NCBI RefSeq assembly: GCF_001428845.1 | Contig: NZ_LMIU01000004.1 | Coordinates: 90,848 to 154,847, forward strand | Source: Achromobacter sp. Root83 | GTDB taxonomy: Bacteria; Pseudomonadota; Gammaproteobacteria; Burkholderiales; Burkholderiaceae_B | DNA: 64,000 bases | Direction of reading: 5' to 3' | Part shown: one piece after another, positions 1 through 8,495 of the stretch | How the letters are laid out: each line of letters begins with the position of its first letter | How positions within the stretch are numbered: position 1 is the first letter of the stretch | Position numbers and translations under genes: made by a program | The notes under the pieces: model-generated | Seen by the model: the letters and a program-made list of their open reading frames with translations, nothing else | Database searches by the model: none | Told to the model about the DNA's origin: nothing

Positions 1-430
1 CCGAAAACCCCGCGATCGCCAGCACGGAGGCCGCCAGTCCCGCCAGCCGGCCGCGCGCACGCGCCGCGATCACGCCCAGGGGCACCCCGAACAGCACCGC
101 AATCAGCAAGCCCGCGCCAATCAGCTCCAGGCTGCGGGGAATGCGCCGCGCCAGCTCGTGCGCGACCGGTTCGCCCGTGCGCAGCGACACGCCCAGATCG
201 CCGTGGGCCAGGGCTCCCGCCCAGTGCGTGAACTGCGTCGCCAGCGGCAAGTCCAGACCCAGCTGCGCCCGCACGCGCGCCACGGCGACGGGGTCGCTGC
301 CGGCCTGGTCACCCAGCATGATGGCCACGGGGTCGCCGGGCAGCAGATGGATGGCGATGAACACCACGCCCGTCGCCAGCGCCAAGGTAACGATGGCTGA
401 CGTCAGGCGTCTCAGCAGAAATGGCAGCAT
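1..430 (-). CDS. Dipeptide/oligopeptide ABC transporter permease (DppB/OppB family), partial
   Basis: Inner-membrane permease subunit of a peptide-type ABC importer. Only the N-terminal 143 residues are inside the window; the rest lies off the left edge. The protein starts MLPFLLRRLTSAIVTLALAT, a first membrane helix, followed by the HLLPGDPVAIMLGDQAG segment typical of DppB/GsiC-type permeases, then further hydrophobic helices (SLELIGAGLLIAVLFGVPLG). It begins 10 bases after the stop of the binding-protein gene, so the two are surely one operon. Family is clear; the exact substrate cannot be read from this fragment. Confidence 0.9.
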   Translation of the reverse strand, partial: MLPFLLRRLTSAIVTLALATGVVFIAIHLLPGDPVAIMLGDQAGSDPVAVARVRAQLGLDLPLATQFTHWAGALAHGDLGVSLRTGEPVAHELARRIPRSLELIGAGLLIAVLFGVPLGVIAARARGRLAGLAASVLAIAGFS

Positions 431-440
431 GCCAGCGTGC

Positions 441-1994
441 TCAGTTCAGCCACATGGTGGGCAGCGATATGCCCGGGCTGCTCTCGCTAAGCGCCCCGCC
501 CAACTGCGTGTACCCGTGCACCTTGCGCAGATACCCCTGCGCCTGTTCGCGCCAATTCACGAACACCCAGGGGCTGGTGTCCAGGATGCGCTTCTCCGCC
601 TGCGCGTAGATGGGCTGGCGCGCCTTGGGATCCGTCAATGCACGCCCGTCGGCCAGCAGCTTTTCCAGTTCGGGATCGCGATAGCCGATCGGCTTGGCCC
701 AGTAGCTGGAATCGCCGCCCAGGTAATAGGCATAGGCATCGGGGTCCGGCAGCTTGACCGACACCCCGTAGATCATGGACTCGTAGTCGCCGCGGTTCTT
801 GCGTTCCACCAGCGTTGCCCATTCCACCGGTTCGAGTTTCAGGTTGATGCCGGCTTCCTTCAGGTTGGCCTGCACCACTTGCGCCATCGTCGTGTAGATG
901 CCCAGGCCCTGAAACACCACCATCGATGCGTCGATGCCGTTCGCGTAACCCGCCTCGGCCAGCAAGGCGCGGGCCTGCTTCACGTCGCGCTTGAAGGTGC
1001 CGTCCAGCGCCTTGTTGTAGTACGGCGAATCTGGCGGCGTGGGCGCGCCATAAATGGGCTGGCCATGTCCAAAGAAAGCGGCCTTCGAGACGGCCTCGCG
1101 GTCGATGGCGTACGACACGGCGCGGCGCACGCGCACATCGTCAAAGGGCTTTTTGCTGGTGTTGAACCAGACGCTCATGAATGCGCCGCCCGCCATGTCG
1201 ATCTTCATGCCGGCATTGCGGCGCAGCACGTCGATGTCCTTCCACGGCACGAAGTCGATCATGTCCAAGGACTGGCTGCGCAGCGCATTCACGCGAGCGT
1301 CGTCGCTCTTGATCATGCGGAAATCCACCGCGTCCAGATACGGCTGGCCCGCGATGAAGTAGCTGGGATTACGCGCCAGACTGGCGCGCACCGCCGGCTC
1401 GTAGCTCTTCAACTGGAAGGGGCCCGTGCCATTGGCGCTCAGCTTCAGATTGGCGCCGCCCTGCACCCATTTGCGCGACACGATGGCGGCTTCAGGCAGG
1501 GCCAGCACCCCCAGCAGCGTGGCGTCGGGCGATGGCTTTTCCACTTTGACCGTTGTCGGGTCGATGACCGTCACCGTGGCGCCCAACAGGTTGGATCGCA
1601 GCGTGGCGCCGGTCGCCGGGTCCAGGATACGGTCCAGCGAGAACTTGACGTCGTCCGCCGTGACCGGCGTGCCGTCCTGGAACTTCACGTCCGGACGCAG
1701 GTGGAACACGATGCTGCGGGCATCCGGCTGTTCCCATCGTTGGGCCAGACGCGGCACCACCGCCCCGGTCTTGTCATAGCCCGCCAGCGGACTATAGAGC
1801 GATTCGATCAATACCTTCCACGCGCTGCCGCCATACACGTGCGGGTCCAGCGACACGATTTCGGACACCGTGCCATAACGCAAGGTGCCACCCTTCTTCG
1901 GCGTGTCGGCGGACTGGGCCCCCGACGCAAACGCCGCCAGCGCGCAGGCGCCCAATCCCAGCGCCAGGCGGCGCCATGTGTGTTGCATCGTCAT
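441..1994 (-). CDS. Peptide-type ABC transporter substrate-binding protein (SBP_bac_5 family)
   Basis: Periplasmic receptor that delivers peptides or related solutes to the adjacent permease. It has a signal peptide (RRLALGLGACALAAFASGAQSA) and the family's early motif GGTLRYGTVSEIVSLDPH; length of about 517 residues is normal for DppA/OppA-type proteins. I place the start at the ATG preceded by AAGGGGAAAAC; a second ATG two codons on and an upstream one (2009) are possible. It lies 45 bases downstream of the class V PLP enzyme and is immediately followed by the permease, so transport and the PLP reaction probably serve one compound. Substrate unknown. Confidence 0.92.
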   Translation of the reverse strand: MTMQHTWRRLALGLGACALAAFASGAQSADTPKKGGTLRYGTVSEIVSLDPHVYGGSAWKVLIESLYSPLAGYDKTGAVVPRLAQRWEQPDARSIVFHLRPDVKFQDGTPVTADDVKFSLDRILDPATGATLRSNLLGATVTVIDPTTVKVEKPSPDATLLGVLALPEAAIVSRKWVQGGANLKLSANGTGPFQLKSYEPAVRASLARNPSYFIAGQPYLDAVDFRMIKSDDARVNALRSQSLDMIDFVPWKDIDVLRRNAGMKIDMAGGAFMSVWFNTSKKPFDDVRVRRAVSYAIDREAVSKAAFFGHGQPIYGAPTPPDSPYYNKALDGTFKRDVKQARALLAEAGYANGIDASMVVFQGLGIYTTMAQVVQANLKEAGINLKLEPVEWATLVERKNRGDYESMIYGVSVKLPDPDAYAYYLGGDSSYWAKPIGYRDPELEKLLADGRALTDPKARQPIYAQAEKRILDTSPWVFVNWREQAQGYLRKVHGYTQLGGALSESSPGISLPTMWLN

Positions 1995-2039
1995 GTTTTC
2001 CCCTTGCATGTTGATCGGCCCGTTAGAAGCGCGCAGCCC

Positions 2040-3245
2040 TCAGGACGGCAGCGCTTCGATCAGACGGTCGATTTCATCGGAATCGTTGTAATAGGTCGGC
2101 GAAATACGCAGATTGCCACCGCGCACCGCCAGGTCCACGCCCGCGTCACGCAAGCGCTGCGACAGTTCCTGGGCGTCGTGTCCAGAATGCTTGAACGACA
2201 AGTTACCGGAGGCCTCGCCCGGGTTCCGCGAGCTGACGATCTGATACCCCTTGCGCAACAAGGCCTCGCAGGCGTAGTCAGTCAGCGTCAGGATATGGGA
2301 TTCGATGCGGGCCGGCGTCAGCGCCAGCTGGATACGCACGGCCGCGTCCAAGCCCCAGATACCGGTGAAGTTGGCCAGCGCCTCTTCAAAGCGGGCGGCG
2401 GTGGGCCGGTATTCCAGCATGTAGTGCATGTGGTCTTCCGTGCTGTCCACGCTGTGATAACCCACGCTGGGCGGGTCCAGCAGTCCCAGCACGCTCTTGC
2501 GGCAGTAGAAAAACCCTGTCCCGATGGGCGCCAGCATCCATTTGTGCCCACCCACCGACAGGAAGTGGATGCCCAGCTTTTCGACATCCAGTTCCAGCGA
2601 ACCGGCCCACTGGATGGCGTCCAGGTTCAGGTACACGCCGCGTTCGTGGCACAGGTTGGAGGTGGCTTCCAGGTCTTGCCGGAATCCGTTGGAAAACTGC
2701 ACCGCGCTCAGCGATACAAGCCGGGTGCGGTCGTCCATCAATCGGCGGATGTCGTCGACCAGGATGCGGCCATTGCGGTTCTTCACCCAGCGGATCGTAA
2801 CGCCGCGCGCCGCCAGCTTCATCCAGCAATAGACGTTGGACGGGTACTCGATATCCGGCAGGATCAGGTTGTCCCCATCGCGCCACGGAAAGCCATTGGC
2901 GACGTTGACCAACCCTTCGGTGGTGTTCTTGACGTAGGCGATCTCGTCACGATGCGCGCCGATCAGCCGGCCGATGCGCGCCTTGATGGTTTCTTCCGCA
3001 TAACGGCACCATTCCGGATAGGCGTTGCGCCCGTTGTCGCGCACGTCCTCCATGAACCGGTTGACGGCCGCCACGACCGGCTGACTCAGCGCGCCGATCG
3101 AGGCGTTGTTCAGGTACGCCCGCCGCTGCTTGATCGGGAACGCCTGCCCGATGTTGCTCCAATCCAGATGTTCGATGCCATTGCGGTCATCGGGAAACAG
3201 TGCCGCGGGTCCACCCACGGATACCGCGTTTTCTAGGATATTCAC
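2040..3245 (-). CDS. Class V PLP-dependent enzyme (cysteine desulfurase / isopenicillin N epimerase-like)
   Basis: Fold-type I PLP enzyme of about 401 residues. The Schiff-base lysine is in SVGGHKWMLAP (around residue 225) and the cofactor-binding aspartate in NLDAIQWAG; an N-terminal YLNNASIGALS stretch is the usual class V substrate/phosphate segment. Members of this group act as amino acid or peptide epimerases, desulfurases or lyases, and the sequence alone does not choose. It is first in a leftward operon with a peptide importer and diverges from a LysR gene, which suggests it modifies the imported compound, possibly by epimerisation as in isopenicillin N epimerase. That last step is inference. 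Confidence 0.85.
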   Translation of the reverse strand: MNILENAVSVGGPAALFPDDRNGIEHLDWSNIGQAFPIKQRRAYLNNASIGALSQPVVAAVNRFMEDVRDNGRNAYPEWCRYAEETIKARIGRLIGAHRDEIAYVKNTTEGLVNVANGFPWRDGDNLILPDIEYPSNVYCWMKLAARGVTIRWVKNRNGRILVDDIRRLMDDRTRLVSLSAVQFSNGFRQDLEATSNLCHERGVYLNLDAIQWAGSLELDVEKLGIHFLSVGGHKWMLAPIGTGFFYCRKSVLGLLDPPSVGYHSVDSTEDHMHYMLEYRPTAARFEEALANFTGIWGLDAAVRIQLALTPARIESHILTLTDYACEALLRKGYQIVSSRNPGEASGNLSFKHSGHDAQELSQRLRDAGVDLAVRGGNLRISPTYYNDSDEIDRLIEALPS

Positions 3246-3281
3246 GCCGCGCCTCTTTCATTGAACGTGGGATGATCCTAA

Positions 3282-3294
3282 GATTCCGGGAATC
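3282..3294. promoter_or_regulatory. Candidate LysR operator: GATTCC-G-GGAATC
   Basis: Perfect 6-base inverted repeat with a one-base centre in the 191-base gap between the divergent PLP-enzyme and LysR genes. Its position between the two starts fits a LysR-type site, but short palindromes arise by chance and no second copy was seen. Confidence 0.3.
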
Positions 3295-3436
3295 CATGCG
3301 TCAATTTCGTTTGGAGTATCGATTCATGCGCTTTTGTAATGGATGACGCCCGCCTTGCCTTCCCGCCCTATGGGGCGGCCCCCGGCATCGGTTTTGCCTG
3401 CCTCCACACTCCCCTCCACTGCTCGGGTTTCTCCCT

Positions 3437-4381
3437 ATGCGTCTGAACCGCCTGCAAGCCCTGCGCGCCGTGATGGAAACCGGCAGCGTCACCGAAGCCT
3501 CGCGGCGTATCCACCGCACGCAACCCCAGATCAGCCGGTTGATTTCGGCGCTGGAGGAAGAGGTCGGGTTTTCCCTGTTCCTGCGCCAGGGGCGCGGGTT
3601 GATACCCACGCAGGAATGCCTGCGTTTCTACGAAGGCACGCGCCATATTCTGGCAGGGTTTGAAGAGGTTTCGCGCATCGCTGATTCCATCCGCAACCAG
3701 CAAGATGCATGGCTGCGCATCCTGACCCAACCGTATTTTGCCTACAGCGTCACCCCCGCCGCCATCGCCGAATTCGCGCGCAGCCATCCGCAAATGCGGG
3801 TCTCGCTGGAAGTCCGGTCCCGGGTCGACGTGGGGCTGTGGATGTCCGGCCAGCAATTCGACCTGGGCGTCGCCGCCCTGCCCATCGACTTTCCCGGAAT
3901 CCGCTCGCGCACGTTTGCCGATGTGCGGCTGGTGATCGCCATGCCGGAAGGCCACCGCCTGGCGGCCAAGAATGTCGTCACCGCCGACGACATCAAGGAC
4001 GAACCGTTCATAGCGCTACGCCCCTTCACGCTGCTGCGCCAGCGCATCGACGACCTGATGGCCAAACAGCGGTTGCCGCTGCGCATCGTCATGGAGACAT
4101 CGTCAGGTCAGTCCGCCTGCCAACTCGCGGCGCTTGGGGTGGGTGTCGCGCTGGCCGATCCCATCCTGGCGGCCAACGTGCCAGGTATCGTGCTGCGCGA
4201 TTTCGAGCCGCGGCTCAGCATTCCGTATGGCTTTCTACTGCCCAGCTCTTACGCGCCATCGGAACAGGCGCGCGAGTTTGCGAGCCTGTTCGTGCGCCTG
4301 GTCAAACAGATGGCGCCCGACCGGGTGGACCTGGTGGAACAGGTGTGCGGCCACGACCAGGGGCTGCTGTCGTTCCCCTAG
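3437..4381 (+). CDS. LysR-family transcriptional regulator
   Basis: 314-residue LysR regulator. The N-terminal winged helix-turn-helix is typical: LQALRAVMETGSVTEASRRIHRTQPQISRLISALEEEVG, residues about 5-45. The effector-binding domain follows. It diverges from the PLP-enzyme/peptide-transporter operon, which it probably controls; LysR proteins usually activate the divergent operon when an inducer binds. No good ribosome binding site is visible before the ATG. The inducer is unknown. Confidence 0.93.
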   Translation: MRLNRLQALRAVMETGSVTEASRRIHRTQPQISRLISALEEEVGFSLFLRQGRGLIPTQECLRFYEGTRHILAGFEEVSRIADSIRNQQDAWLRILTQPYFAYSVTPAAIAEFARSHPQMRVSLEVRSRVDVGLWMSGQQFDLGVAALPIDFPGIRSRTFADVRLVIAMPEGHRLAAKNVVTADDIKDEPFIALRPFTLLRQRIDDLMAKQRLPLRIVMETSSGQSACQLAALGVGVALADPILAANVPGIVLRDFEPRLSIPYGFLLPSSYAPSEQAREFASLFVRLVKQMAPDRVDLVEQVCGHDQGLLSFP

Positions 4382-4452
4382 GCGCCTGCAACGAATGGGC
4401 TGCCGGCCGGCAAGACGCAGCCCCGCGATCTGAACGGCGCGCCGACGGCGGA

Positions 4453-5376
4453 TCAACGAACCACGCCGCCGACAGGATGGTTGCGGCGGCGCGAAAAATC
4501 ACAGAGTTCGGCGGCCCGCCGAGCGATGTGCTCGTTGCGCGCATCCAGCGTGCCCTGGTGAAAGACCGCGTTGTAGATCATGGGCGGAGGCATGGGATCG
4601 CTACGGATGATCTTCAGCAGGCCCGCGTCGAGTTCGGGACGGAAATACGCGGGGCATAGCTGGCTGATGCCGAAGCCGTCCACGGTCAATTCCCCAAGCA
4701 CCGCCAGGCTGTTGCTCGCGAACACCCGGTTGAAGCGGAACCCATGCTCTTCCAGCCACGGCCGATAGAACAGACTCTTGCTGGAATCATGCGATTGTTC
4801 AAGAAAGGGGTACTGCGCGAAATCCGCCGGTTTCAGGGGGCCTTCCGGCACGCCGGCCGAGGGACTGGCCATCCAGACGTTCTCGACCACGCCGACCCGC
4901 AGCAGCCGGAACTCGTCGCCCCAGTAATTTCCCGGCACGATCGCCAGATCCAACTCGTGCTGGCGCAGTTGGTCTATCAGTTGCAGGCCCGGCGCCACAC
5001 TGGGCTCCAACGTCAGCCCGGGGCTCTCCTTGGCCAGGGTGCTGATCAGCATCCCCAGCCAGCTAAGCGCGGTCAGTTCGGTGACGCCGATACGGACTCT
5101 GCCTTCGAGGCGCACCGCGCCGCCAACCCCTTCCGCCATGCGCAGACGCAGGCGCAGCGCCTCTTCGGCCAAGGGCAACAGCCGCTCGCCGTCGGGGGTC
5201 AGTGCGATGCCGGCCGCACCACGATGGAGCAGGCGCCGGCCCAATTCGGCTTCCAGGTCACTCACGCGTTTGGAGATCGCGGATTGCGTCGCGTGCAACG
5301 CCGTGGCGGCGGAGCTCAAGCTGCCTAGCGTGGCGCTGTAGTAGAACGCCTCTAGTTGTTTGAAGGTTGGATTCAT
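4453..5376 (-). CDS. LysR-family transcriptional regulator
   Basis: LysR regulator of about 307 residues. The DNA-binding helix is LEAFYYSATLGSLSSAATALHATQSAISKRVSDLE near the N-terminus, followed by a standard effector domain. I use the ATG giving MNPTFKQLEAFYY; an upstream TTG at 5400 would add eight residues with no family match. It diverges from the aminotransferase/Bug/RraA operon at 5516, its likely target. The 139-base gap between them holds both promoters, but I see no clear operator. Confidence 0.92.
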   Translation of the reverse strand: MNPTFKQLEAFYYSATLGSLSSAATALHATQSAISKRVSDLEAELGRRLLHRGAAGIALTPDGERLLPLAEEALRLRLRMAEGVGGAVRLEGRVRIGVTELTALSWLGMLISTLAKESPGLTLEPSVAPGLQLIDQLRQHELDLAIVPGNYWGDEFRLLRVGVVENVWMASPSAGVPEGPLKPADFAQYPFLEQSHDSSKSLFYRPWLEEHGFRFNRVFASNSLAVLGELTVDGFGISQLCPAYFRPELDAGLLKIIRSDPMPPPMIYNAVFHQGTLDARNEHIARRAAELCDFSRRRNHPVGGVVR

Positions 5377-5515
5377 TGCGACGGACGGCGCGGCCCGCAA
5401 CGTTCTGCAAGCCCATGCCAGTATGGAATGGCCAGGTATGCCGATAACTCGCTACCCGCCGGAAACTGATCGTATCCATAATTGGCCCACTGTTCAATAG
5501 CCTTCAGGATCGCCA

Positions 5516-6715
5516 ATGCAGACCGCTGCACGACTTCAGCGTATCAAGCCTTCTCCCAGCTCGATGGCCGGCCAGCACGCCCGCATGCTGCGCGCGCAGG
5601 GCCGGGACATCGTCAGCCTCACGTCTGGCGAGCCGGATTTCGATACGCCCGAGCACATCCGCGAGGCGGCCTATCGCGCCATGAACGAAGGCCATACCCG
5701 CTATACCGATGTCGGCGGAACGGCCCCGCTGCGGGAAGCCATCCGGGCAAAGTTCGCGAACGAAAACGAACTCGACTATGGGCTTGATGAAATCATCGTC
5801 AGCACCGGCGCCAAGCAGATCATTTTCAATGCCATCATGGCCACCGTCGACACCGGCGATGAGGTGATCGTGCCCGCGCCGTATTGGGTTTCCTATCCCG
5901 ACATCACCTTGCTGGCCAACGGCACGCCCGTGATCGTCAATACGCTCGCGGCGAACGGATTCCGCCTGCAGGCCGAAGAACTTGAGCGTGCGATCACGCC
6001 CAGGACCCGCTGGTTGATTCTGAATGGCCCGAACAACCCCAGCGGCGCCAATTTCACAAAAGCCGACCTGCAAGCATTGGCCGAGGTCTTGCTCAGGCAT
6101 CCGCAAGTCTGGATCTTGACGGACGACATCTACGAACACCTGCTTTATGACGACCGGAAGTTCTACACCCTGGCACAAGTGGCGCCGGCGCTGAAGGACC
6201 GCACCCTGACGCTGAACGGCGTATCCAAGGCCTATGCCATGACAGGATGGCGTATCGGCTATGCCGGCGCGCCGGCGGCGTTGATCAAAGCGATGACCAA
6301 GCTGCAATCGCAAAGCACCTCCAATCCCAGTTCGGTGAGCCAGGCGGCGGCATTGGCCGCACTGACAGGCCCGCAGGACTTCGTGTCGCAGAGCCGCCAG
6401 CGCTTCCAGGCGCGGCGCGACCGTATCGTCCATGCGCTGAACGCGATCGATGGAATACAGTGCGCCAGCCCGGAGGGCGCGTTTTACGTCTTCCCGAAGT
6501 GTTCGGACCTGTTCGGTTCGGCATTGCCGGACGGCAGCCGGCTGCAAACCAGCGAGCAATGGGTGCTGCATCTGTTGAACGCACAGAATCTGGCGGTGCT
6601 ACAAGGGTCGGCCTACGGCGTGGATAGCCATTTCCGCATTTCCTTTGCCGCCAGCGATGCCGTACTGGAAGAAGGTTGCCGCCGTATCGCGCGGGCTCGA
6701 GCTCAATTGGCCTGA
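5516..6715 (+). CDS. Class I/II pyridoxal-phosphate aminotransferase (aspartate aminotransferase-like)
   Basis: Cytosolic PLP aminotransferase of 399 residues, exchanging an amino group between an amino acid and a 2-oxo acid. Visible marks are SLTSGEPDFDTP near residue 35, GPNNPSG near 165, the PLP lysine in GVSKAYAMTGWRIGY around 238, and the substrate-carboxylate arginine in FRISFAAS near the C-terminus. AGGAT lies just upstream of the ATG. It is first in a three-gene operon with a Bug receptor and an RraA-type aldolase; the set suggests an imported amino acid is transaminated to a 2-oxo acid that the aldolase splits. Closest general class is AspC/PatA-like; true substrate unknown. Confidence 0.9.
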   Translation: MQTAARLQRIKPSPSSMAGQHARMLRAQGRDIVSLTSGEPDFDTPEHIREAAYRAMNEGHTRYTDVGGTAPLREAIRAKFANENELDYGLDEIIVSTGAKQIIFNAIMATVDTGDEVIVPAPYWVSYPDITLLANGTPVIVNTLAANGFRLQAEELERAITPRTRWLILNGPNNPSGANFTKADLQALAEVLLRHPQVWILTDDIYEHLLYDDRKFYTLAQVAPALKDRTLTLNGVSKAYAMTGWRIGYAGAPAALIKAMTKLQSQSTSNPSSVSQAAALAALTGPQDFVSQSRQRFQARRDRIVHALNAIDGIQCASPEGAFYVFPKCSDLFGSALPDGSRLQTSEQWVLHLLNAQNLAVLQGSAYGVDSHFRISFAASDAVLEEGCRRIARARAQLA

Positions 6716-6748
6716 CCTGCCGCACTCACACAAATCAAGGGGAAAACC

Positions 6749-7726
6749 ATGCAACAACAATATTTCTTGAAGCCCATTCTTGCGACGGCCCTGTCGGCCG
6801 CGTTGATCGCCTGCGCGCCGCTCGCACAGGCCGCCGACTATCCGAGCAAGCCCGTGCGCCTGATCGTCGGTTTCGCGCCCGGCGGATCCAACGACATCAT
6901 CGCCCGGCTGCTGGCTCCCAAGCTGGAAGCGGCATTGAAGCAGTCGGTCGTCGTCGAGAATCGTCCCGGCGCCGCGGGCAACATCGCCGCGGACGCGGCC
7001 ATCAAGGCCGTCGACGGGCACACGGTATTCATGTGCACGACGGGCACGCTTTCCATCCAGCCCTTTCTGCCGCTGCGCATGCCCTTCGACGTCGAGACGA
7101 TCACGCCGATCACGCAGATTGGCAATACGCCCTATCTGATGCTGGTAAGCAAGGATCTGCCCGTCTCGACGGTCGGCGAATTCTTGACCTATGCGCGCGC
7201 GAATCCCGGCAAGGTCAACTTCGCCTCCTCCGGCAACGGCACCACCGCGCACCTTGCGGGCGAGATGCTTCGCGCCCTGGCCAAGATCGACATCGTTCAC
7301 GTGCCCTACAAGGGCGCGGGCCAAGCCATGGTTGACCTCAACAGCGGGCGCGTGTCGCTGATGTTCGATCAGGCAGTCAGCTCGCTGCCCTACATCCAGT
7401 CCGGTGCCCTGAAGGCCCTGGCCGTGGCGAACGATCACCGCCTGGCCGGCCTGCCGAACCTTCCCACGACCAGCGAATCCGGCTTGAAGGATTTCAATCC
7501 CACGCCCTGGACCGGACTGTGCGCGGGCCCCGGCATTCCTCCCGAGGCGGTCAAAACGCTGCAGAAGGCCACCGCGCAGGCCCTGGCCGACCCCGAGATC
7601 CGCGATCGCTTCCAGCGTGACGGCATCGAAGCGGTGGGAAGCACGCCGGAGGAGTTCGCGGCATTCCTGAAGGCGGACCGCGCCAAGTGGGGCGATCTCG
7701 TCAAACAGGCGGACATTCAACTCTGA
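6749..7726 (+). CDS. Bug/TctC-family tripartite tricarboxylate-type periplasmic receptor
   Basis: Secreted solute receptor of 325 residues. The signal peptide ends in CAPLAQA-ADYPSKPVRLIV, and the family landmarks follow in order: VGFAPGGSNDIIARLLAP, VVENRPGAAGNIAADAA and HVPYKGAG. AAGGGGAAAACC before the ATG is a strong ribosome binding site. Bug proteins bind carboxylates or amides and work with TctAB-type membrane partners; none is encoded nearby, as is common for the many orphan bug genes of Bordetella-like bacteria. It lies between the aminotransferase and the RraA-type aldolase, so it probably brings in or senses their substrate. Confidence 0.94.
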   Translation: MQQQYFLKPILATALSAALIACAPLAQAADYPSKPVRLIVGFAPGGSNDIIARLLAPKLEAALKQSVVVENRPGAAGNIAADAAIKAVDGHTVFMCTTGTLSIQPFLPLRMPFDVETITPITQIGNTPYLMLVSKDLPVSTVGEFLTYARANPGKVNFASSGNGTTAHLAGEMLRALAKIDIVHVPYKGAGQAMVDLNSGRVSLMFDQAVSSLPYIQSGALKALAVANDHRLAGLPNLPTTSESGLKDFNPTPWTGLCAGPGIPPEAVKTLQKATAQALADPEIRDRFQRDGIEAVGSTPEEFAAFLKADRAKWGDLVKQADIQL

Positions 7727-7761
7727 AAATCCGCCCCTTACACGCCAGGAACCCACCGACC

Positions 7762-8463
7762 ATGAACGCTCCCTCCCCCGCCATCCCGTGGCCCGCGGGT
7801 TATTGCATCAACCCGCGCCAGCAGGGCGCGGACGCCGAAACCATCGACGCCTTTCGCTCGCTGCCGGTCGCCGCGATCGGCGACGCGATGAGCCGGCACA
7901 TTGGCGCGATCGGATTGCGCCAGTATCACGATGACCTGACCACCGTGCTCTGCGGCACTGCCTTTACCGTACGTGTCCGGCCGGGTGACAACCTGATGAT
8001 CCACAAGGCGCTCACCATGGTGCGGCCTGGCGACGTGCTCGTCATCGACGGCGGCGGCGATCTCACCCAGGCGCTGGTGGGCGGGCTGATGCGCACCACC
8101 TGCGTCGCGCGCGGTCTGGCCGGACTCGTCATCGACGGCGCGGTCCGCGATGTGGTCGAGTGGGCCGCGGACGGCATGCCCCTCTTTGCCAGGGGCCACA
8201 CCCATCGCGGCCCGACCAAGGATGGCCCCGGAGAAATCAATATTCCGATCGCTTGCGCGGGTTTGCAGGTCGCGCCGGGCGACGTAATCGTCGGCGATGC
8301 AGACGGCGTGATAGCCGTTCCAGCCATCCAGGCCAGGGACATCCTGGAGCGGACCCGCCGCCATCTGGAGAAAGAGGCCAGGATACGCGAGGAGAACCGT
8401 TCGGGAACGTCCGACCCGGAGCGGTTTGATTCGATTCTGCGGGCGAAGGGCGTGCCCGTCTGA
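7762..8463 (+). CDS. RraA-family protein, probable 4-hydroxy-4-methyl-2-oxoglutarate (HMG)-type aldolase
   Basis: About 233 residues of the RraA/dimethylmenaquinone methyltransferase fold. Catalytic members are divalent-metal class II pyruvate aldolases that split 4-hydroxy-4-methyl-2-oxoglutarate into two pyruvates, or 4-carboxy-4-hydroxy-2-oxoadipate into pyruvate and oxaloacetate. The sequence shows GDAMSRHIG, VLVIDGGGDLTQALVGGLM and GLVIDGAVRDV; the last carries the Arg-Asp pair expected for substrate and metal binding in active aldolases rather than in the RNase E inhibitor RraA. The neighbouring aminotransferase could supply the 2-oxo acid. The ATG at MNAPSPAIPWP is chosen over an in-frame extension into the previous gene. 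Confidence 0.85.
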   Translation: MNAPSPAIPWPAGYCINPRQQGADAETIDAFRSLPVAAIGDAMSRHIGAIGLRQYHDDLTTVLCGTAFTVRVRPGDNLMIHKALTMVRPGDVLVIDGGGDLTQALVGGLMRTTCVARGLAGLVIDGAVRDVVEWAADGMPLFARGHTHRGPTKDGPGEINIPIACAGLQVAPGDVIVGDADGVIAVPAIQARDILERTRRHLEKEARIREENRSGTSDPERFDSILRAKGVPV

Positions 8464-8495
8464 CCGCACAGGTTTGCCCGGCGCTCAAGCCGCCG

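Noticed and set aside
141..3236. A 1031-codon open frame on the plus strand across the binding-protein and PLP-enzyme genes
   Set aside because: It is antisense to two well-supported genes, low in hydrophobic structure and rich in Arg, His, Gln and Val, as expected for the complement of GC-rich codons.
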